Below, piece after piece: positions 16,268 to 22,699 of a stretch of DNA of 62,007 nt. Both the position numbers and the translations under genes were made by a program. Source of the stretch: a virus; the IMG/VR virus record IMGVR_UViG_3300046323_000511, positions 1 through 62,007 of that record, one strand, 5' to 3'. The notes beneath the pieces were generated by a model. The model worked only from the letters and a program-made list of their open reading frames with translations. It was not told the origin of the DNA and made no database searches. Positions within the stretch are counted from its first letter, which is position 1. Each line of letters opens with the position of its first letter.

Positions 16268-16623
16268 ATAACTTCGTTTATTTTCGTTGTTGGGTTGTAT
16301 CTGTACCGCCTCCCTGCCATAAAAGCAAGAATGTCTTCTCGCTTGTATTTGTAATTTGCTTTACCGATATTGTGGCAGGGTATCTGCCTTTTGTTCCCAC
16401 TAATGTACAAATGTTTTTTTAATTCGGTGGGATTTTTGTTCACAATAAATTTTGATTGTTCCACATTTGCAGTTGTGCAATTCAATATTTTAGCTACCTG
16501 TGCCACATTCATTGTATCGTGTTGGTAGTTGTTTTTAAATGTTTCTAGAAACAAATTTAGTGTTTCTTTAAGTTCTAGAACCATATCTATTAGTTCCGGG
16601 AGCTTGTCTTTTTGGTTCTCCAT
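16264..16623 (-). CDS. Excisionase/MerR-like HTH protein
   Basis: A 119-residue protein. After a helical N-terminus, residues 38-100 form a helix-turn-helix of the excisionase/MerR type: MNVAQVAKILNCTTANVEQS, then a beta wing, then YKREDILAFMAGRRY. Such small proteins act as recombination directionality factors or transcription regulators. Being in the early operon, it could help excision, but the integrase is 11 kb away. It ends in an ATGA overlap with the 83-residue gene. Confidence 0.65.
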   Translation of the reverse strand: MENQKDKLPELIDMVLELKETLNLFLETFKNNYQHDTMNVAQVAKILNCTTANVEQSKFIVNKNPTELKKHLYISGNKRQIPCHNIGKANYKYKREDILAFMAGRRYRYNPTTKINEVI

Positions 16624-16865
16624 TATCTTTCGTTGTTGTGTGTGAATAAATATTTTTCCTCTCTCCTCCTCTTCTCCGTCCCTTTCCTGTATTGTATAAT
16701 GAACCTTTTATGCTCATCGGAAGTGTCTCTAATCTTCCTGAGTATCCTTGTGGTGTCGAACCCGGGATGGGTTACAAAGTCCTTATTGAATACCTTGATT
16801 GCACTCTCCTTGTATTCCGCCATCAGAGATTCCATAATCTTGATAAACTGCTCGTGTTGTCTCAT
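16623..16865 (-). CDS. Hypothetical basic protein, 80 aa
   Basis: An 80-residue, strongly basic helical protein (RKGTEKRRREEKYLF). The start is one base after the GroES-like gene stop and its end abuts the HTH gene, so all three are tightly packed. A nucleic-acid-binding role is possible from charge alone. Confidence 0.65.
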   Translation of the reverse strand: MRQHEQFIKIMESLMAEYKESAIKVFNKDFVTHPGFDTTRILRKIRDTSDEHKRFIIQYRKGTEKRRREEKYLFTHNNER

Positions 16866-16866
16866 T

Positions 16867-17508
16867 TTAGTTTTCTATTTTGGCGACAATATCAATATGC
16901 TGCCGCATGATGTAATAAATATTACCTTCGATTTTACGTGGAAAATCGCTTGCCGTGGTATACAGTACAATATCCCCTACGGATAATTCTTTCTTTTGGT
17001 TTTTCAAAGGTGTTCCTATGTGTGTAACTTTTGCCAAGCCGGATCCAGATGGATATTTAATCGGTTTTGCCTCGCTATCCCAATCTAATATTATTCCCCT
17101 GGAACTCATATTTGTTTCCCGTAAAACCGGGATACAGAAGCACTTCCCCCCTATCGGGATAATATTGCCATTCCTTACCACACAGTAGATAGCTTCGTAT
17201 GGCACTCTGAATATGCTCCCCTTCAGTAAGTTTTCTTCCGTACACGTATTGTGGTGAAAGTAGATTTTATCCCCTACCTGTACCTCCTCCACAATATCGG
17301 ATAGCTTGTCTTCGATATAGAGTTCTCGATCACCTGTTAGGTATCTAGGTATTCCTTTCACAGTTCCAAATATACGGCTGTAATATCCCGGGTTAAAATC
17401 CGTGTCTATCTGTAGCGATATACCGTTTGTTAGTGTATGGCTGTCCTCTTTGATTTTTTCAACTTCCACTATACAGAAGTTGTTTATCGGTGTGTATTCC
17501 TGTTTCAT
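16867..17508 (-). CDS. Tandem GroES-like co-chaperonin protein
   Basis: A 213-residue protein that reads as two GroES-type beta barrels in tandem. Each has a start strand (INNFCIVEVEK; GGKCFCIPVLRE), a GTV/GLAKV strand, the VGD turn (VQVGDKIYFH; LSVGDIVLYT) and a final strand (YEAIYCVVRNGNIIPIG; YYIMRQHIDIVAKI). Single-domain phage co-chaperonins such as T4 gp31 help fold capsid proteins with host GroEL. The doubled form would act as a half-sized ring. The first domain lacks an obvious mobile loop with the IVL-type GroEL-binding motif, while the second has RGIILDW. Family call is from pattern and is not certain. Confidence 0.65.
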   Translation of the reverse strand: MKQEYTPINNFCIVEVEKIKEDSHTLTNGISLQIDTDFNPGYYSRIFGTVKGIPRYLTGDRELYIEDKLSDIVEEVQVGDKIYFHHNTCTEENLLKGSIFRVPYEAIYCVVRNGNIIPIGGKCFCIPVLRETNMSSRGIILDWDSEAKPIKYPSGSGLAKVTHIGTPLKNQKKELSVGDIVLYTTASDFPRKIEGNIYYIMRQHIDIVAKIEN

Positions 17509-17678
17509 TTGATTGTTAATATATTTTTTCCTAGTTTTCTTAATCTTTCCAATTCCTTGTTAAGCACATAATTTGAGCCTGTACGCCTAGCCTTAACCAC
17601 AATAAATATCCTTTTACTGAGTAGTCTTTGGAAAATAATTTCCCTTGCCTCGCTATCTGTAAGTGGTTTGGCTGCCAT
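17505..17678 (-). CDS. Hypothetical basic protein, 57 aa (MAAKPLT family)
   Basis: A 57-residue basic protein starting at ATG 17678 with MAAKPLTDSEAREIIFQRLL. An upstream in-frame extension has no credible start and overlaps the broken gene at 17684-17979. Its first seven codons and the bases before them are duplicated at 18468-18590, a truncated relative. It overlaps the GroES-like gene by four bases. Confidence 0.65.
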   Translation of the reverse strand: MAAKPLTDSEAREIIFQRLLSKRIFIVVKARRTGSNYVLNKELERLRKLGKNILTIK

Positions 17679-17683
17679 AATTG

Positions 17684-17979
17684 TTATCTTAAAAATGTAA
17701 TTTTTTTTACTTTTTCTGTTGCATTCCCCCAAGAAGCACCTAGACGGATATACCAAGTCATTGATTTGCTAACTTTTGGGAAAGAGTAATGCCAATTATC
17801 TTTAATATCTCTTACTCCTAAATATTGAGGGTGGCCTTTACTTCCATTTCAAAGCCGTCCTCAAATTTAATAAGATAAAATGCCTCGGTGTTAAAAACAT
17901 CGCACATTGGTATATTTTGTATATGCCTTGATTTTCTTAATTCTTTGAAATGTTCCTCCAATGATGTTATTTCATTCAT
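17684..17979 (-). pseudogene. Frameshifted small gene, about 98 residues if repaired
   Basis: The first part starts at ATG 17979 (MNEITSLEEHFKELRKSRHI) and runs to a stop at 17818. A second open stretch in another frame, from about 17849 to the stop at 17684, reads as convincing protein (HPQYLGVRDIKDNWHYSF, then MTWYIRLGASWGNATEK). Joining the frames near 17835-17850, around GAAATGGAAGTAAAGG, gives one continuous small protein. The break may be a real mutation, an assembly error or a programmed shift; no classic slippery heptamer is present. The 53-residue first part alone could still be made and overlaps the next gene by four bases. Confidence 0.65.
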
Positions 17980-18296
17980 TTTATTCCCAATAGTTTTTTA
18001 AGTCTTGTGAAAAGTGTATTTTTTTGTGGATCTTCTTCTGGGAATTTAAAATCTTCCAAAGGAATGCCGGGTGCTATATGGGGTATTCTTTGTATTTCAA
18101 ATCCTGGCATTCTGAAATATTCTATATACTTTTTTGGGCTTATATTATGACATTTTTCAAACTCTTCAAAGTATATTTTTGCTAATTCCTCTTCTTCGGT
18201 ATCCCTAAGTATTAAGACACTTTTCTTGGGTATTTCTTTAAGAAGATGCTCTATCGCCTTGCGCAAATCTTCTAGGTTTTTTGTCTGTTTTCGCAT
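17976..18296 (-). CDS. Hypothetical protein, 106 aa
   Basis: A 106-residue charged helical protein with no recognised family. It starts 25 bases inside the upstream gene (18272-18508) and ends in an ATGA overlap with the broken gene at 17979. The function is unknown. Confidence 0.65.
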   Translation of the reverse strand: MRKQTKNLEDLRKAIEHLLKEIPKKSVLILRDTEEEELAKIYFEEFEKCHNISPKKYIEYFRMPGFEIQRIPHIAPGIPLEDFKFPEEDPQKNTLFTRLKKLLGIK

Positions 18297-18508
18297 TTTG
18301 TTTTATTTATGTAATTTATAGCTTTGTATTCCGCGCAAAATTCCTTTATCACTTCCTTTGCTTTTTCTGTTTCTGCCTGTTTTTCTTCATCTGTCTTGTG
18401 TAATTCCCAAAAATTTAATACGCAGTAGTTGTAATCTATTTTTGTATTGTACAAATTATATAGCTTTTTATTTGCTACTTTGTTTGGGGGTATTTTTTGT
18501 TGTGCCAT
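18272..18508 (-). CDS. Hypothetical protein, 78 aa
   Basis: A 78-residue basic protein starting MAQQKIPPNKVANKKLYNLY. It overlaps the short MAAKPLT ORF upstream by 41 bases and the gene downstream by 25. No motif was recognised. Confidence 0.6.
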   Translation of the reverse strand: MAQQKIPPNKVANKKLYNLYNTKIDYNYCVLNFWELHKTDEEKQAETEKAKEVIKEFCAEYKAINYINKTKCENRQKT

Positions 18509-18590
18509 TGTGTGATTTTGTAAAATTACTAAACAGTCTATCCATAATCCTTGTTATTATCTGAGCTTCTGTAAGTGGTTTGGCTGCCAT
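18468..18590 (-). CDS. 40-aa ORF, truncated paralogue of the MAAKPLT protein
   Basis: Starts at ATG 18590 and reads MAAKPLTEAQIITRIMDRLF before ending at 18468. The bases around its start share a 27-base identical stretch with the start of the gene at 17505-17678, so a duplication of the start region has occurred. The last third lies inside the next gene. It is either a decayed paralogue or a short coupling ORF. Confidence 0.5.
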   Translation of the reverse strand: MAAKPLTEAQIITRIMDRLFSNFTKSHNGTTKNTPKQSSK

Positions 18591-18594
18591 AATT

Positions 18595-18828
18595 TTAAAT
18601 TCCCATTACTCTTTGAATCTCGTTTATCTTTTGATTTTTCCCGGCTTCGTGTATATGTTTAATTACATCTGACCATCTGTGGAAATTTGAAACATTAATA
18701 TCACTCCATCCTATCAATTCGTAGGTAGAGAAATATTTGTGTTTAAATCCTAAATTAATTAGTGCATCAACCAAGTTTTTTTGGAATATTGTGAGTTTTT
18801 GGTATAGTGCCAACTCGTCTTCGTTCAT
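18595..18828 (-). CDS. Hypothetical protein, 77 aa
   Basis: A 77-residue helical protein with two tryptophans in a motif LIGWSDINVSNFHRWSDVI. No known family. It lies between unknowns near the promoter-proximal end of the early operon and is therefore among the first phage proteins made. Confidence 0.65.
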   Translation of the reverse strand: MNEDELALYQKLTIFQKNLVDALINLGFKHKYFSTYELIGWSDINVSNFHRWSDVIKHIHEAGKNQKINEIQRVMGI

Positions 18829-18836
18829 AAATTTAT

Positions 18837-19067
18837 TTAAAATAGTAAAACATCAAAATTTTCTAGGCTTTTTCTTATTGAATCAGTAAGGTATTCTTCT
18901 GCGGAAGTCTCTATCTCGCTAATCAATTCAATTAATATATGGACCGATCCGTATTCCCAGGGAGCGTGAATTTTTATGTGATTGAGCTTCGCTTTGTAAT
19001 TTTCTAGTAGCTTTAAAACATCATCTAGTGTTGCCGGGTAACAAAATATCTCAGTTGGTATGCTCAT
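18837..19067 (-). CDS. Hypothetical protein, 76 aa
   Basis: A 76-residue protein starting MSIPTEIFCYPATLDDVLKL. ATG 19067 forms an ATGA overlap with the upstream stop and is preferred to a start 19 codons upstream inside that gene. Helical with a conserved-looking core, no recognised family. Confidence 0.65.
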   Translation of the reverse strand: MSIPTEIFCYPATLDDVLKLLENYKAKLNHIKIHAPWEYGSVHILIELISEIETSAEEYLTDSIRKSLENFDVLLF

Positions 19068-19264
19068 TTTGCTCTTAGTTTTCTGCAATGCGTAACTTGC
19101 TCTATCATCATAGAGCCTTCCCACTCAACCATTACACTCTTGAATGATCCATACTCAAATTCATTGGATACACATATTCCTGTATATCTACTGCCATATC
19201 GCTTAACACGTACTTTGTTCCCCTCCTGCAATCTTAATTCCTGCTCCATTGGTATTTTAGTCAT
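19064..19264 (-). CDS. Small beta-rich protein, 66 aa
   Basis: A 66-residue basic protein starting MTKIPMEQELRLQEGNKVRV and continuing with a KOW/SH3-like run of strands (SFKSVMVEWEGSMMIEQVTH). ATG 19264 overlaps the stop of the small membrane ORF upstream (ATGA), which favours it over a GTG at 19333. It is the second gene of the leftward early operon. Confidence 0.6.
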   Translation of the reverse strand: MTKIPMEQELRLQEGNKVRVKRYGSRYTGICVSNEFEYGSFKSVMVEWEGSMMIEQVTHCRKLRAK

Positions 19265-19335
19265 CTTAGGCATATTAGCCCAATCAATATTATTGCACCT
19301 ATGTAAAATGGCTCGTTTCCTTGTTTTTCGCACAT
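19261..19335 (-). CDS. 24-aa membrane peptide at the head of the early operon
   Basis: ATG 19335 opens a 24-codon frame, MCEKQGNEPFYIGAIILIGL then ICLR, with a single hydrophobic segment. It follows the A-rich leader of the early transcript and ends in an ATGA overlap with the next gene. It could be a genuine membrane micro-protein or a coupling leader ORF. It is too short for family recognition. Confidence 0.5.
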   Translation of the reverse strand: MCEKQGNEPFYIGAIILIGLICLR

Positions 19336-19384
19336 AATCTTTGTTTTTAGTTGTATTTATTACTAATATAGTTAATTACAAGCC

Positions 19385-19392
19385 CAAATGTA
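19385..19392 (-). promoter_or_regulatory. -7 box of the leftward early promoter
   Basis: Minus-strand TACATTTG matches the TAnnTTTG element about 50 bases before the first early ORF. The -33 position holds a T-run rather than TTTG, so activation by a phage or host factor is possible. Confidence 0.5.
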
Positions 19393-19900
19393 ACTAATTG
19401 TAGTCGAATAAAAAAATATTATTGGATATTTTTGCTTACTCCTGAGTGAATGTAGCGGATGTTTAAATGACCACGGGTGGTAGGCCTAGGGAAATCGAAA
19501 AATCTGTACCCGGGTGGATGGTAAAAAACTCCATAATTTTAAGCTGTTTTTTTATCTTACATTATACAAACAAATATAAGTTAAATCACAAAAAGCTATA
19601 TTACAGATAGTTAAAAGCTAAATTAATTTACTGCTTAGTTATTACCTTAGTCATTTGTATAGATAGCAGGGTAAAACATAATTATCTGGATTGATAAAAA
19701 TTAATTATCTGCTAAGTTGTTTTTGTTGGTCTGTCTGCGTCTATGTATTAGATAATATATAAGAGATTGAATAGAATATATAAGAGATGCAAAAAAGAAT
19801 GTAATAAAGTATAAATTAATCATATATCTGAATAAAGATAGATTAAAGCTATTATAATTAGCTATTCTATTAATTATAATGTTGTTGTATATTTATTTAT

Positions 19901-19977
19901 ACATTTATGTAACTTTTGTATAATTGTTTGCGTTAATGTATTTGAAAATAAATAATAACAATTAAATAAATAAAAGT
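19901..19977 (+). promoter_or_regulatory. Module promoter P1 and leader
   Basis: ATGTAACTTTTGTATAATTG then CGTT, followed by the leader element AACAATTAAATAAATAAA before ATG 19978. The box TATAATTG is at 19919-19926. First of six copies in this region. Confidence 0.75.
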
Positions 19978-20379
19978 ATGAATGATTTAGAATTAAGAAA
20001 TGAATTAAAAAATGAGTTTTCAGGTATTCAAGAAATTGAAGAGTATTTAGAGTTGATAAATTATATTAGACTTGAAAACGAGGCGCACGAATTTTTAACA
20101 CATATTGAAAATGAAACAGATAATTTTTATACAAAGGATGGTAATTATTTGTTTGTGCATTCGGATAATATAGAAGAGTATGCTCTTGAAGTTGCGACAG
20201 AATTAATAAATGAAATTTATATCACTGCGGACTTGGAAAAATCTTTTTTATTTAGTTTTATTGATGTTCCTGCTGCGGCTCAATTTCTTATTGATAGTGA
20301 TGGATACGGGGTTTTACTTGCCGGATATGATCACAATGAAAACAAAATAGGAGACTATTATTATTTTCGTGTAAATTAA
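19978..20379 (+). CDS. Acidic ArdA/antirestriction-like protein, 133 aa
   Basis: A highly acidic 133-residue protein. The C-terminal half follows the pattern of ArdA-type and related phage antirestriction domains: an E-Y-A-x-E helix (EEYALEVATELINEI), then FIDVPAAAQFL in place of the usual 'IDWEAxAxxL', and a last strand DYYYFRVN. Such proteins mimic DNA and block type I restriction enzymes. First unit of the rightward array, with its own promoter and terminator. Similarity is from memory of the motif and needs a profile search. Confidence 0.55.
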   Translation: MNDLELRNELKNEFSGIQEIEEYLELINYIRLENEAHEFLTHIENETDNFYTKDGNYLFVHSDNIEEYALEVATELINEIYITADLEKSFLFSFIDVPAAAQFLIDSDGYGVLLAGYDHNENKIGDYYYFRVN

Positions 20380-20398
20380 TCATCTAGTTATTTTATTA

Positions 20399-20435
20399 AA
20401 AGACCTGAGTACAAATGTATTCAGGTCTTTTTTTT
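20399..20435 (+). terminator. Terminator of module 1
   Basis: A perfect 10-bp stem AAAGACCTGA/TCAGGTCTTT followed by eight T's. Confidence 0.9.
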
Positions 20436-20450
20436 ATATCTTAGAATTAA

Positions 20451-20524
20451 TATATACATTTATGTAACTTTTGTATAATTGTTGTCGTTATATATGTATT
20501 ATCAAACAATTAAATAAATAAAAA
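20451..20524 (+). promoter_or_regulatory. Module promoter P2 and leader
   Basis: ATTTATGTAACTTTTGTATA identical to P1 over this stretch, box TATAATTG at 20474-20481, GTCGTT, then AACAATTAAATAAATAAA before ATG 20525. Confidence 0.75.
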
Positions 20525-20830
20525 ATGGATTATTATAATTTGCCTTATTATCATATCATTGAAATATCTTTCCTAGGGTGTACAAATTATTTGGGGCCTA
20601 GAATTAGAATCAAATCTGAAAGATTTGAACAATCTATAATTATTGACTATTCTCACGAACAAGCAGACATTCGGCATGATGCAATCAAATGGCTGGAAAG
20701 TAAAGGATTTGAGATTGTTGGCGCTGGTGAAATTAAAAACGGTTTTGCACTTATGAGCGTAACGTTTGAGCCTTTAAAACCTGTAAAATTTTACGGCAAA
20801 GAATTAGCTGATAAACTAGAAAAAAAATAA
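20525..20830 (+). CDS. Conserved mobile-element protein, 101 aa
   Basis: A 101-residue protein of a type found in many phages and plasmids: 'LGPRIRIKSERF' near residue 22 corresponds to the common 'GPTxTRGSRI' start, followed by a helix (IRHDAIKWLESKGFEIVG) and GFALMSVTFEPLK. The family's role is not established. Second unit of the rightward array, so it may be expressed in the lysogen or very early. Confidence 0.7.
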   Translation: MDYYNLPYYHIIEISFLGCTNYLGPRIRIKSERFEQSIIIDYSHEQADIRHDAIKWLESKGFEIVGAGEIKNGFALMSVTFEPLKPVKFYGKELADKLEKK

Positions 20831-20853
20831 AAATCCTCCCTCCTATTTAAAGT

Positions 20854-20885
20854 TAAACCATCTTATTTGAGATGGTTTTTTTTAT
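20854..20885 (+). terminator. Terminator of module 2
   Basis: Stem AAACCATCT/AGATGGTTT with loop TATTTG, followed by T's. Confidence 0.9.
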
Positions 20886-20886
20886 T

Positions 20887-20976
20887 GTTTTAAGTCCTCT
20901 CTAAACAACGAAATTAAAACCCGGTATCATAAAGGTTTTTTGCTTGCATTCTCTGTATATGCTTTAAAATGCTTCT
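20887..20976. repeat. Degenerate intergenic repeat, copy A
   Basis: About 90 bases resembling 21624-21714, with best agreement at the end (TGTATATGCTTTAAAATGCT against TGTATAGGCTTTAAAATGCT). It lies between the terminator of one module and the promoter of the next. No ORF was found. Confidence 0.6.
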
Positions 20977-20994
20977 TTATGTGTCTTTAAAATA

Positions 20995-21078
20995 TAATAT
21001 ACAATTATGTAACTTTTGTATCTTTGTTGTCGTTTATAAATATGTAAGTAAATAAATAACAATTAAATAAACAATTAC
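20995..21078 (+). promoter_or_regulatory. Module promoter P3 and leader
   Basis: ATTATGTAACTTTTGTATCT with a perfect -7 box TATCTTTG at 21019-21026, GTCGTTTATAAATATGTAAG, then AACAATTAAATAA before ATG 21079. Confidence 0.8.
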
Positions 21079-21573
21079 ATGAAATTATTGAAAAATTCAA
21101 ATTTATTTCTTTTTGGACGTGGAAGAGATGTAAACGGCAATACAATTGTAAAACTTAAATTTAATTTCCCTAATGAAAGAGGTTTTAGTATTCAATTGGG
21201 CGGTGGTGCGTTGCAAAACACAGATTATTTATTAAGGGGTTTAAATGATAAAACTTTACCCGAATATCTTGAACTAATGAAAGAAAGTGATTTAAACACA
21301 TTAAGCAAAGAAATTATTTCTTATATTGAAAAATATGGGTCTAAAAAACAAAAAAGTAAATTAGTTGTTTTGCAGGAAAAGCAAAATAAGTATTTATATG
21401 AAAAAGTTATTCAACTTAATTGTGGGTATCGTTGGGATGACGTAGAAACATTTCAAACTGATTCCACCTATTGGATCCAGGATGAGGCAGAAAGAAAAGA
21501 AATTAAAAGACTTCCTGCGGAATATAGATTGCTTGGCTCTGTAAGGATAATAAGGCGCAAAACATTGAGATAA
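21079..21573 (+). CDS. Hypothetical protein, 164 aa, array unit 3
   Basis: A 164-residue basic protein. Residues 25-60 are beta-rich (FNFPNERGFSIQLGGG) with a recurrent phage-like 'LLRGLNDKTL' segment; the C-terminal half is helical and charged and ends GSVRIIRRKTLR. It resembles small conserved phage proteins of unknown function. Own promoter and terminator. Confidence 0.7.
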   Translation: MKLLKNSNLFLFGRGRDVNGNTIVKLKFNFPNERGFSIQLGGGALQNTDYLLRGLNDKTLPEYLELMKESDLNTLSKEIISYIEKYGSKKQKSKLVVLQEKQNKYLYEKVIQLNCGYRWDDVETFQTDSTYWIQDEAERKEIKRLPAEYRLLGSVRIIRRKTLR

Positions 21574-21590
21574 AACGCCAAACTAAAATT

Positions 21591-21620
21591 AAAACCCTGT
21601 CCGTATGGATAGGGTTTTTT
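21591..21620 (+). terminator. Terminator of module 3
   Basis: Stem AAACCCTGTCC/GGATAGGGTTT with one mismatch and loop GTAT, followed by T's. Confidence 0.9.
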
Positions 21621-21623
21621 ATT

Positions 21624-21714
21624 ATTTTAAAGCATTTGTAATGAGCGAAATCAAAACCTAGTATAATATCAGGGCATTTTGTTTGCAGTTTCTGTATAGG
21701 CTTTAAAATGCTTT
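21624..21714. repeat. Degenerate intergenic repeat, copy B
   Basis: Relative of 20887-20976. It also forms a possible stem between AAAGCATTT at its start and AAAATGCTTT at its end. It occupies the gene-free gap 21574-21904 together with two terminators. Confidence 0.6.
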
Positions 21715-21754
21715 TCCGGGCATACTATAAAAATAACCATCAACCAAAATTTTA

Positions 21755-21785
21755 AAACCCATCTCGTATCTGGATGGTTTTTTTA
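21755..21785 (+). terminator. Second terminator before module 4
   Basis: AACCCATC/GATGGTTT hairpin with T-run. No gene lies between it and the module 3 terminator, so a former unit between them may have been lost. Confidence 0.75.
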
Positions 21786-21819
21786 TGCCCAAATTTAAGC
21801 CTGTTTAATTGTTTTTAAT

Positions 21820-21829
21820 AGTCCGCAAA
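21820..21829. repeat. Decamer AGTCCGCAAA, copy 1
   Basis: First of six identical decamers. It lies just upstream of P4 and is followed by TAAGTAAACAT. Confidence 0.85.
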
Positions 21830-21830
21830 T

Positions 21831-21904
21831 AAGTAAACATTTAAGAAACAATTGTATATTTTAGTTCGTTTAATAAGTATTATCAAACAATTAAATATAA
21901 TAAT
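21831..21904 (+). promoter_or_regulatory. Module promoter P4 and leader
   Basis: AAGTAAACAT, AAGAAACAATTGTATATTTT (box 21855-21862), TTCGTTTAATAAGTATT and AACAATTAAATA before ATG 21905. Confidence 0.7.
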
Positions 21905-22192
21905 ATGAATATTAAAACACTTTCAGGACATTTAACAGCGAATGACAAGAAATCAATAAAGATACTGTTAAATTTAGGTTTATCGGATGGGAGAAACGGC
22001 AAAGGGACATATTTTTTAACTAAGAATGCAGATTTTTATACAGTAAAGAAATGTATAAAAGATAGGGGTTTAATTCCCGTCTCCGGGTCTTCTCTTCGTA
22101 TTTCTACGTATATTAGTACATTTGTAGTTATTAGATCTAAAAAATACGCCACAAACATTAAAAAAGATATTAATCAAATAGATTTATTCTAA
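21905..22192 (+). CDS. Hypothetical protein, 95 aa, array unit 4
   Basis: A 95-residue basic protein (MNIKTLSGHLTANDKKSIKI) with alternating helices and strands and no known family. It is bracketed by decamers at 21820 and 22194, with its own promoter and terminator. Confidence 0.7.
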   Translation: MNIKTLSGHLTANDKKSIKILLNLGLSDGRNGKGTYFLTKNADFYTVKKCIKDRGLIPVSGSSLRISTYISTFVVIRSKKYATNIKKDINQIDLF

Positions 22193-22193
22193 T

Positions 22194-22203
22194 AGTCCGC
22201 AAA
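22194..22203. repeat. Decamer AGTCCGCAAA, copy 2
   Basis: Begins one base after the stop codon of array unit 4 and before its terminator. Confidence 0.85.
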
Positions 22204-22211
22204 CCAATTTC

Positions 22212-22242
22212 AAAACCATTCCATCTCTGGAATGGTTTTTTT
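22212..22242 (+). terminator. Terminator of module 4
   Basis: Perfect stem AACCATTCCA/TGGAATGGTT with loop TCTC, then T's. Confidence 0.9.
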
Positions 22243-22263
22243 ATGCCCAAAATTGTTCTTAGC

Positions 22264-22273
22264 AGTCCGCAAA
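22264..22273. repeat. Decamer AGTCCGCAAA, copy 3
   Basis: Lies within CTTAGCAGTCCGCAAATAAG upstream of P5; the same downstream bases TAAGTAAACAT follow as at copy 1. Confidence 0.85.
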
Positions 22274-22274
22274 T

Positions 22275-22351
22275 AAGTAAACATTAATACAACTTTTGTA
22301 TCTTTATTTACGTTTATAAATATGTAAGTAAACAATTAAATAATTAAAAAA
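22275..22351 (+). promoter_or_regulatory. Module promoter P5 and leader
   Basis: AAGTAAACATTAATACAACT, box TATCTTTA at 22299-22306, ACGTTTATAAATATGTAAGT and AACAATTAAATAA before ATG 22352. The leader matches P3 over 20 bases. Confidence 0.75.
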
Positions 22352-22549
22352 ATGGGATTACATCTGGACATCAAAAACCTGAAAAGTAGAATTTCTTACA
22401 AAGTAAAAAAAGCGTGTACCGCAAGACAAAATCATTTTGATAGCATTGCAAGGGAATTAGGATATGCAGATAGTAATATTGCATACAATCATCTGGGAAA
22501 AGCGTTTATTGAAAAAGCAAAAATCAATGCACCTTCAATAAAACTTTAG
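22352..22549 (+). CDS. Hypothetical basic protein, 65 aa, array unit 5
   Basis: A 65-residue basic helical protein (MGLHLDIKNLKSRISYKVKK; SIARELGYADSNIAYNHLGK). The second half could be a small HTH-like helical bundle, but this is only suggestive. Bracketed by decamers at 22264 and 22551, with its own promoter and terminator. Confidence 0.65.
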   Translation: MGLHLDIKNLKSRISYKVKKACTARQNHFDSIARELGYADSNIAYNHLGKAFIEKAKINAPSIKL

Positions 22550-22550
22550 C

Positions 22551-22560
22551 AGTCCGCAAA
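22551..22560. repeat. Decamer AGTCCGCAAA, copy 4
   Basis: Begins one base after the stop codon of unit 5, the same placement as copy 2, and abuts the terminator. Confidence 0.85.
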
Positions 22561-22590
22561 AAACCTTCTCATCTCTGAGAAGGTTTTTTA
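22561..22590 (+). terminator. Terminator of module 5
   Basis: Stem AACCTTCTCA/TGAGAAGGTT with loop TCTC and T-run; nearly identical to the module 6 terminator. Confidence 0.9.
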
Positions 22591-22610
22591 TACATAAATT
22601 TATTCTTAGC

Positions 22611-22620
22611 AGTCCGCAAA
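22611..22620. repeat. Decamer AGTCCGCAAA, copy 5
   Basis: Lies within TTCTTAGCAGTCCGCAAA just upstream of P6, as copy 3 is for P5. Confidence 0.85.
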
Positions 22621-22624
22621 ATAA

Positions 22625-22699
22625 AACTATACATTATTGAAACAATTGTATATTTATTTGCGTATATTAATATGTAAGTGAACAATTAAATAATATAAT
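22625..22699 (+). promoter_or_regulatory. Module promoter P6 and leader
   Basis: ACATTATTGAAACAATTGTA, box TATATTTA at 22649-22656, TTGCGTATATTAATATGTAA and AACAATTAAATAA before ATG 22700. Confidence 0.7.

Larger units (their letters stand above)
19336..19977. other. Divergent control region without genes (642 bp)
   Basis: No credible gene lies here. Near the left end is the leftward early promoter. A GC-richer patch (19441-19520) holds the hairpin ACCAC-GG-GTGGT and several short palindromes (AGGCCT, CCTAGG, ACCCGGGT). The remainder is AT-rich with direct repeats, including AATATATAAGAGAT at 19754-19767 and 19775-19788, exactly 21 bases (two helical turns) apart, and AATTATCTG twice near 19679-19710. 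It is a plausible operator cluster or secondary origin. Confidence 0.6.
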
